DNA of 11,646 nucleotides from Herminiimonas sp. (lineage in GTDB: Bacteria > Pseudomonadota > Gammaproteobacteria > Burkholderiales > Burkholderiaceae), in the NCBI GenBank assembly GCA_014377155.1, contig JACMQD010000118.1, forward strand, positions 1 to 11,646, in the 5' to 3' direction. Below are positions 6,711-11,646 of this stretch, piece after piece. Both the position numbers and the translations under genes were made by a program. Below the pieces are notes generated by a model. The model was not told where the DNA came from, ran no database searches, and worked only from the letters and a program-made list of their open reading frames with translations. The number at the start of each line of letters is the position of its first letter. The first letter of the stretch is position 1.

Positions 6711-7508
6711 ATGAAAATACGTATAGCGACTTACAACATTCACAAGGGTGTTTCTTCCATCGGTTCGCGCCCTCGCGTCCATGCATTGAAGCAGGCGCTG
6801 AGTTCGATGGAAGCGGAGATCCTGTTTTTGCAAGAAGTGCAAGGCCGGCATGACGTACTCGCCGCCAAGCACGCCACGCACTGGCCGGAAGCCGCGCAGC
6901 ACGATTTCTTCGCCGGCGATTCGCACAATGTCGCTTACGGCATGAATGCGGTCTACGATCACGGCCATCACGGCAATGCGCTGCTGAGCAGTTATCCGAT
7001 CTCGTCGTCGCGCAACCAGGACGTCTCCGATCACAAGTACGAATCGCGCGGCATCCTGCACTGCGTGATCCAGACGCCGGTGGTCGAGGTGCATTGCTAT
7101 GTGGTGCATCTGGGCCTGTTCGCAGGCACCCGCCGGCGCCAGTGCGAAGCGCTGGTCGATGCCGTCACCAGTTCGGCCCCGCCCGAGGCGCCGGTCATCA
7201 TCGCCGGTGATTTCAACGACTGGGGCAATCAACTCAGCGAATCGCTGCGCGCCAAACTCGGCGTGGCGGAAGTCTTCGACGAACAGCTCGCGCGGCAGGG
7301 GATCGGCAGCTATTTGCGCCAGCTGACAGGCCGACTGCCGAAAAAAGTCATGCCGGCCAAGACCTTTCCGGCGGCCATGCCGATGCTGCGCCTGGACCGC
7401 ATCTACGTGCGCGGTTTCACGGTCGAATCGGCGCAAGTCATGCACGGTGCGCTGTGGGCCAAGCTGTCGGACCATGCGCCGATCGTCGCGACCTTGCAGC
7501 TGAAGTAA
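6711..7508 (+). CDS. ybhP: YbhP-like endonuclease/exonuclease/phosphatase (EEP) family protein
   Basis: A 265-residue EEP-fold metal-dependent phosphoesterase, the fold shared by DNase I, exonuclease III and sphingomyelinases. Catalytic landmarks in order are ATYNIHKG (6-13), the metal-binding Glu42 in LFLQE, His133 in VVHLG, GDFND (166-170), LDRI (228-231) and SDHAP (253-257). Nothing required looks missing. The frame stays open upstream, with in-frame ATGs at 6630 and 6459, but 6711 (MKIRIATYN) is where the domain starts and the upstream codons overlap nudB or the leader; no good Shine-Dalgarno site is seen at any of them. The clsB start follows by six bases. E. coli has the same pair, ybhP beside clsB (ybhO), so the match of neighbour and family supports the name. 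The substrate is unknown; a phospholipid-related phosphodiester is suggested by the partnership, but a nucleic acid is also possible. Confidence 0.85.
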   Translation: MKIRIATYNIHKGVSSIGSRPRVHALKQALSSMEAEILFLQEVQGRHDVLAAKHATHWPEAAQHDFFAGDSHNVAYGMNAVYDHGHHGNALLSSYPISSSRNQDVSDHKYESRGILHCVIQTPVVEVHCYVVHLGLFAGTRRRQCEALVDAVTSSAPPEAPVIIAGDFNDWGNQLSESLRAKLGVAEVFDEQLARQGIGSYLRQLTGRLPKKVMPAKTFPAAMPMLRLDRIYVRGFTVESAQVMHGALWAKLSDHAPIVATLQLK

Positions 7509-7514
7509 GCGCCG

Positions 7515-8678
7515 ATGCGTTCACTCGGATTCACGGGCAGCAACGAGGTATCACTTCTGCAGTCGGGCGCCGAGTATTTTCCGGCCATGACAGCAGCGTT
7601 CGATGCGGCTGTGCGCGAAATCTATCTCGAGACCTATATTTTTGCGCTCGACGACACTGGCAATGCGATCCGTGAGGCACTGCATCGGGCCGCCAGGCGC
7701 GGCGTGGCGGTCTATGTGATCACCGACTGGCACGGTACCGGCCGCACAGCGACCAACACGCTGGAGCGCGATTTCGCCGCCGCCGGTGTGTACTTCCGTT
7801 CGTTCAATCCCTGGTTTTGCCGTGGCGTGGCACGCACCCATCGCAAGATGTGCGTAGTCGATCGACATATCGCTTTTGTCGGCGGCCTCAACATCATCGA
7901 CGATCTGCGCGACGACAGTTTTCCCCACGTCTTGCTGCCGGCGCCGCGTTGGGATTTTGCGGTCAGCATCCACGGCCCGCTTGCCACGGTGATCCATCTC
8001 GAACTCGAAACCCAGTGGTCGCGTCTGGGGAAGCTGAATCTCAAAGCCCGCTGGCGCCGTTTCAAGACTTTGCGTTCGACCTTTGCCACGGCATCGCAGT
8101 CACCAGCGCTGGCCGCACTCGTCATCCGCGACAATCTGCGCAATCGGCGCACCATTCAGCGAGCTTATCTGCATGCCATCGGTCGCGCCCACAAGAGCGT
8201 GCTGCTCGCCAATCCGTATTTTGCCCCCGGGCGCAAGCTGCGCAAGGCGCTCGAACGGGCGGCCGAGCGCGGGCTGGATGTGACCTTGTTGCTCGGTGTC
8301 GGCCAGTTCCGCATGCAGGATGCGGTAGCGCACTCGTACTATCCGAAATTGCTGAAACACGGTGTCAAGATCGTCGAGTACAACAAGACGCAGCTGCATG
8401 GCAAGGTGGCGGTGGTCGATGACCAGTGGGCCACGGTCGGATCGAGCAACTGCGACGGCCTCAGCCTGTTCGTCAACCAGGAAGCCAACATCGTGGTGCA
8501 GGATGCGGACTTCGCGCAAGCGTTACGCTTGCAGATCGAGGCGGGCGTCGCCCGAGGCGTTCCGGTTGACCAGGCCGAATTCGCCAACAAGCCGTGGTAC
8601 CTGCGCTTCTGGTATGGCGCCGCCTTCATGCTGTACGCCGGCGTGCTGCGCGCCATCACACTGGGAAAATACGCATGA
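7515..8678 (+). CDS. clsB: Cardiolipin synthase B, phospholipase D superfamily
   Basis: A 387-residue protein of the phospholipase D superfamily, close to the length of E. coli ClsB (about 413). ClsB joins phosphatidyl groups to make cardiolipin at the inner membrane. Two HKD catalytic motifs are intact: HRKMCVVD (109-116) followed by GGLN, and HGKVAVVD (295-302) followed by GSSN. The first domain opens with LLQSGAEYFPAM and YLETYIF (37-43), typical of the family. There is no N-terminal membrane helix pair, which separates ClsB from ClsA; a hydrophobic C-terminal stretch (361-382) may lie on the membrane. The ATG is six bases after the ybhP-like stop, with little Shine-Dalgarno character, suggesting translational coupling. 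The TGA overlaps the next start codon. Identification as ClsB type is strong; activity is inferred. Confidence 0.92.
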   Translation: MRSLGFTGSNEVSLLQSGAEYFPAMTAAFDAAVREIYLETYIFALDDTGNAIREALHRAARRGVAVYVITDWHGTGRTATNTLERDFAAAGVYFRSFNPWFCRGVARTHRKMCVVDRHIAFVGGLNIIDDLRDDSFPHVLLPAPRWDFAVSIHGPLATVIHLELETQWSRLGKLNLKARWRRFKTLRSTFATASQSPALAALVIRDNLRNRRTIQRAYLHAIGRAHKSVLLANPYFAPGRKLRKALERAAERGLDVTLLLGVGQFRMQDAVAHSYYPKLLKHGVKIVEYNKTQLHGKVAVVDDQWATVGSSNCDGLSLFVNQEANIVVQDADFAQALRLQIEAGVARGVPVDQAEFANKPWYLRFWYGAAFMLYAGVLRAITLGKYA

Positions 8679-9718
8679 GCGATATGGTCGTCGCGCGGCC
8701 AGAAGGCCTGTATTGCGTGCCGGGCGGCTTCTATATCGACCCGTGGCGTCCGGTCGACCGGGCGGTCATTACCCATGGTCATGCCGATCACTCACGCACC
8801 GGTCACGGCCACTATCTGGCCGCTGCACCGGGTGAAGGCATCCTGCGCTCCCGGCTCGGGACCATCAACCTCGATACCTTGCAGTACGGTGAACACGTCA
8901 CGCATAACGGCGTGACCATCTCGCTGCATCCGGCCGGCCATGTGTTGGGCTCGGCGCAAGTGCGGCTCGAACATCGCGGCGAGGTCTGGGTGGCGTCCGG
9001 CGACTACAAGGTCGAGGTCGACGGCACCTGCGCTGCATTCGAGCCGGTTGCCTGCCATACCTTCATTACCGAATCGACCTTCGGCCTGCCGATCTATCGC
9101 TGGCAGGCACAGGCGGACATTTTTGCCGAGATCAACGAGTGGTGGCGCGGCAACGCCGCCAATGGCCGCGCCAGCGTGCTGTTCTGCTATTCGTTCGGCA
9201 AGGCGCAACGCATCCTGTTTGGCGTCGATCCGGGTATCGGCCCGATCATCTGCCATGGCGCCGCCGAGCCGCTCAATGCCGTCTACCGGGACGCCGGCGT
9301 GGCGCTTCCGGCGACGCGCGGCGTGACCGACATCACCGACAAGAACGATTTCAAGACGGCGCTGGTGATCACGCCGCCGGGCACGGCCGGCACGCCGTGG
9401 CTCAAGCGCTTCGGCGACTACAGCGATGCCTTCGCCAGTGGCTGGATGCAGTTGCGCGGCGCGCGTCGCCGGCGCGGCGTCGATCGCGGCTTCGTGCTGT
9501 CCGACCATGCCGACTGGCCTGGCCTGATGGAAGCCATCAAGGGTACTGGCGCCGACCGTGTGATCGTCACCCATGGCCAGATTCCGGTGATGGTGCGCTG
9601 GTTGCAGCAGAACGGCCTCGAAGCCGGCGCTTTCAATACCGAATACGGCACCGAGGACGATGCACCGGCCAGTGCGCCGAGCGAGCCGGCCCCTGCCGCC
9701 AAGGATGGCCATGCGTGA
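8675..9718 (+). CDS. Ligase-associated DNA exonuclease (metallo-beta-lactamase/beta-CASP fold)
   Basis: A 347-residue metallo-beta-lactamase/beta-CASP nuclease of the kind encoded beside bacterial ATP-dependent DNA ligases (family often called Xnuc_lig_assoc). Metal ligands are visible in order: HGHADH (34-39), His89 in AGHVLGSAQ, Asp110 in SGDYK, His278 in LSDHAD and His300 in VTHG. TESTFGLP (132-139) is a conserved segment of this subfamily. The family resembles RNA 3'-end processing factors and SNM1-type DNA-repair nucleases; a DNA end-trimming role is the accepted inference from the ligase partner. The start chosen at 8675 makes an ATGA overlap with the clsB stop; the frame is open further upstream but only inside clsB. 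The last 20 or so residues are Ala/Pro rich. It overlaps the ligase start by eight bases. Confidence 0.9.
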   Translation: MSDMVVARPEGLYCVPGGFYIDPWRPVDRAVITHGHADHSRTGHGHYLAAAPGEGILRSRLGTINLDTLQYGEHVTHNGVTISLHPAGHVLGSAQVRLEHRGEVWVASGDYKVEVDGTCAAFEPVACHTFITESTFGLPIYRWQAQADIFAEINEWWRGNAANGRASVLFCYSFGKAQRILFGVDPGIGPIICHGAAEPLNAVYRDAGVALPATRGVTDITDKNDFKTALVITPPGTAGTPWLKRFGDYSDAFASGWMQLRGARRRRGVDRGFVLSDHADWPGLMEAIKGTGADRVIVTHGQIPVMVRWLQQNGLEAGAFNTEYGTEDDAPASAPSEPAPAAKDGHA

Positions 9719-11336
9719 ATTTTCGCGGCTCTATACCGAGCTCGACGCCACGACCGCCACCAACCGCAAGCTGGAGGTGCTAAAGGCGTACTTCATGCAT
9801 GCCGAGCCCGAGAACGCCGCCTGGGCGGTGTACTTCCTGGCAGGCGGCAAGCCGCGCCAGGCGGTGCCGACCAAGTTGCTGCGCCAGTTCGCCATCGAAC
9901 GCGCCGGCATCGACGACTGGCTGTTCGACGAGTGCTATCACGCCGTCGGCGACCTGGCCGAAACCATCGCCCACATTCTGCCGCCGCCGGAGCAGGAAAG
10001 TGACCTCGGCCTGGCGGTGTGGATGGATGAACGCATCACGCCCCTGCGCGGCGCCGAGCCGGACGAAATCCGCGCCGCATTGCTGGACTACTGGAACCAG
10101 CTCGACTGGCAGCAGCGCTTCCTGATGCTCAAGCTGATCGGTGGCGGCTTTCGGGTCGGCGTCTCACGGCTGCTGGTGACGCGGGCGCTGGGTGACATTG
10201 CCGGTCTCGACAGCAAGCTGATCGCGCAGCGGCTGATGGGGTGGACCGATGCGCGCCAGCGCCCCAGCGCCGAGCGCTTCGCGCAACTGATCGCGCCGCA
10301 GTCCGAGTTCGAACACCAGCGGCGCGGCGGCCAGCCGTATCCTTTTTTCCTGGCGCATCCGCTGCAGGTGTCGCCCGCCACAATCGGCGACATCGACCGA
10401 TGGCAGGTCGAGTGGAAATACGACGGCATCCGCGCGCAACTGGTGCGCCGCGACGGCCAGACCTGGCTCTGGTCGCGCGGCGAAGAACTGATCACCGATC
10501 GCTTTCCGGAAATCGGTGCCATCGCGCCGCCGGACGGCACCGTGCTCGATGGCGAACTGATGATCTGGCAAGCCGATGCGGTAGCGCCATCGTCATTCGC
10601 CGACCTGCAAAAACGCATCGGCCGCAAGACGCTGTCGGCAAAGATGCTGGGCGAACTGCCGGCCGCGTTCGTCGCCTACGACTTGCTGGAACAGGACGGC
10701 GTCGACCTGCGGACCACGCCGCAGTCGGTGCGCCGCGCACAGCTGGAACAGGTGGTGCAGGCGGTCGCCGTGCCGGCACTCAAATTGTCGCCTGTGGTGC
10801 TGGCAGCCGATTGGGACGCACTCGCCATCTTGCGCGAAAGTTCACGCGGGCGCGGTGTCGAAGGCATGATGCTCAAAGCCGTCGATGCGCAGTACGGCGT
10901 CGGTCGCACCAAGGACGTCGGCACCTGGTGGAAATGGAAAATCGACCCTTACAGCGTCGACGCAGTGCTGATCTATGCCCAGAGCGGACACGGCCGACGT
11001 GCTTCGCTCTACACCGACTACACGTTTGCGGTGTGGGATACGGACGCCGACGGCACGCGCAAGTTGGTGCCGTTTGCGAAAGCCTATTCCGGCCTGACTG
11101 ATGAAGAAATCGGCAAGGTCGACGCCAAAATCCGCAAGACCACGGTGGAAAAATTTGGCCCGGTGCGCAGCGTCAAACCGACCATGGTGTTCGAGATCGG
11201 TTTCGAGGGTATCGCGCTATCGACGCGGCACAAGGCCGGCATCGCGGTGCGCTTTCCGCGCATGTTGCGCATGCGCGACGACAAGACCGTCGAGGAAGCC
11301 GATACGCTGGCCATGTTGAAGGGCATGCTGGGGTGA
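9711..11336 (+). CDS. ATP-dependent DNA ligase (bacterial repair-cassette type)
   Basis: A 541-residue ATP-dependent DNA ligase, which seals nicks through a lysyl-AMP intermediate. Residues 1-200 form the N-terminal DNA-binding domain seen in this bacterial family and in eukaryotic ligase I. The nucleotidyltransferase motifs are complete: motif I KYDGIR with Lys236 as adenylated residue, motif III LDGELMIW (Asp280-Glu282), motif IV EGMMLK (384-389) and motif V WWKWK (406-410). The OB domain follows, with RFPRMLRMRDDK near the end (motif VI region). It has no LigD polymerase or phosphoesterase domain, so it is not a Ku/LigD end-joining enzyme. Its length and partner match the ligase-exonuclease-helicase-phosphoesterase cassette. 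AAGGA (9701-9705), five bases upstream, supports 9711; an ATG at 9705 is the alternative. This is an accessory repair ligase besides the essential NAD-dependent LigA. Confidence 0.93.
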   Translation: MREFSRLYTELDATTATNRKLEVLKAYFMHAEPENAAWAVYFLAGGKPRQAVPTKLLRQFAIERAGIDDWLFDECYHAVGDLAETIAHILPPPEQESDLGLAVWMDERITPLRGAEPDEIRAALLDYWNQLDWQQRFLMLKLIGGGFRVGVSRLLVTRALGDIAGLDSKLIAQRLMGWTDARQRPSAERFAQLIAPQSEFEHQRRGGQPYPFFLAHPLQVSPATIGDIDRWQVEWKYDGIRAQLVRRDGQTWLWSRGEELITDRFPEIGAIAPPDGTVLDGELMIWQADAVAPSSFADLQKRIGRKTLSAKMLGELPAAFVAYDLLEQDGVDLRTTPQSVRRAQLEQVVQAVAVPALKLSPVVLAADWDALAILRESSRGRGVEGMMLKAVDAQYGVGRTKDVGTWWKWKIDPYSVDAVLIYAQSGHGRRASLYTDYTFAVWDTDADGTRKLVPFAKAYSGLTDEEIGKVDAKIRKTTVEKFGPVRSVKPTMVFEIGFEGIALSTRHKAGIAVRFPRMLRMRDDKTVEEADTLAMLKGMLG

Positions 11337-11338
11337 CG

Positions 11339-11646
11339 ATGCCATTGCACGGGATCGACTTCACGTCGGCGCCGACCAAACGCAAGGGCATCACGATCGC
11401 CTCCGGCACGCTCGATGGCGACGTGCTGAGCTTGACCGGCATGGAATTGCTACATGATTTCGACGCTTTCGAACGCTGGCTGCGGCGTCCCGGGCCTTGG
11501 CTGGGCGCATTCGACCTGCCGTTTTCATTTCCGCGCGAAGTGATCGAGCATTTGGGCTGGCCGACCGAGTGGCCGGCGCTGATACGCGCAGTCGCTGCCT
11601 CGTCGCGCGCGGAGTTGCGCACGGCATTCAAGGCGTTTTGCGACGC
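11339..11646 (+). CDS. DUF429 family protein, probable RNase H-like fold (5' part only)
   Basis: The gene begins two bases after the ligase stop, behind GGGGTGA (11330-11336), which can serve as a closely spaced Shine-Dalgarno site, and runs off the window after 102 codons. The start MPLHGIDFTSAP (1-12) and the segment GAFDLPFSFPR (56-66) are the recognisable pair of DUF429 motifs: an acidic residue on a first beta strand (Asp7) and a second one on a later strand (Asp59), in the pattern of RNase H-like folds. A nuclease or phosphotransfer activity is possible but unproven for this family. The spacing strongly implies co-transcription with the ligase and exonuclease, so a DNA-repair role is a fair hypothesis. 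The C-terminal part, which would hold any remaining catalytic residues, cannot be seen. Family assignment is from memory of related proteins. Confidence 0.75.
   Translation, partial: MPLHGIDFTSAPTKRKGITIASGTLDGDVLSLTGMELLHDFDAFERWLRRPGPWLGAFDLPFSFPREVIEHLGWPTEWPALIRAVAASSRAELRTAFKAFCD

Noticed and set aside
8594..8674. Longer start for the exonuclease inside clsB
   Set aside because: The extra residues are an out-of-frame reading of clsB; 8675 gives a normal ATGA overlap and the family's usual N-terminus.
9660..9710. Longer start for the ligase at 9660
   Set aside because: It reads the exonuclease tail in another frame, while 9711 has an AAGGA site and the family's MREFSRLY beginning.
8792..9712. 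Long open frame on the minus strand (about 306 codons) opposite the exonuclease
   Set aside because: High-GC codon bias on the sense strand leaves such frames open; the translation has no recognisable motif. The same holds for minus-strand frames at 4820-5614 and 6618-7475.
1..11646. Mobile element, phage defence island or CRISPR array
   Set aside because: No transposase, integrase, terminal repeats, spaced repeat array or defence gene is seen; the genes are mostly housekeeping and in the same orientation.

Overview
The window looks like chromosomal DNA of a betaproteobacterium, most likely in or near the Oxalobacteraceae (Herbaspirillum, Collimonas or Herminiimonas-like). This rests on recalled protein similarity (UbiB, AspRS, NudB, FmdB/DUF502) and gene order, not on a search. 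All eleven genes lie on the + strand with short gaps, overlaps or near-overlaps. No stretch over 300 bases lacks a gene. I see no tRNA, rRNA, CRISPR array, insertion sequence or phage gene.

Region 1 (1-2985) holds the 3' half of ubiB (ubiquinone biosynthesis), a TPMT-like SAM methyltransferase 38 bases behind it, and a sodium:solute symporter-family permease. The permease has its own -10 box and ends in a probable terminator. Region 2 (about 3050-6068) is a probable fmdB-DUF502-aspS transcription unit. It runs from a TATAAT box to a textbook intrinsic terminator, a GNRA-capped GC hairpin followed by seven T. AspRS carries the His and Gly residues associated with non-discriminating enzymes. 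Region 3 (6086-6592) is nudB, a folate-pathway Nudix hydrolase that sits alone between this terminator and a new promoter-like site.

Region 4 (about 6563-11646, running off the window) is the most interesting part. It is a tightly packed five-gene run: ybhP-like endonuclease/exonuclease/phosphatase-fold protein, clsB cardiolipin synthase, ligase-associated metallo-beta-lactamase/beta-CASP exonuclease, ATP-dependent DNA ligase, and a partial DUF429 protein. The first two form a membrane-lipid pair also adjacent in E. coli (ybhP-clsB). The next two are half of a known four-gene bacterial DNA-repair cassette (exonuclease, ligase, Lhr-type helicase, metallophosphoesterase). Here the repair genes are joined to the lipid genes by a 4-base stop/start overlap. 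The gene after the ligase is DUF429, not the expected helicase or phosphoesterase. A 9-bp inverted repeat and a 12-bp direct repeat lie in the leader of this unit and may be control sites.
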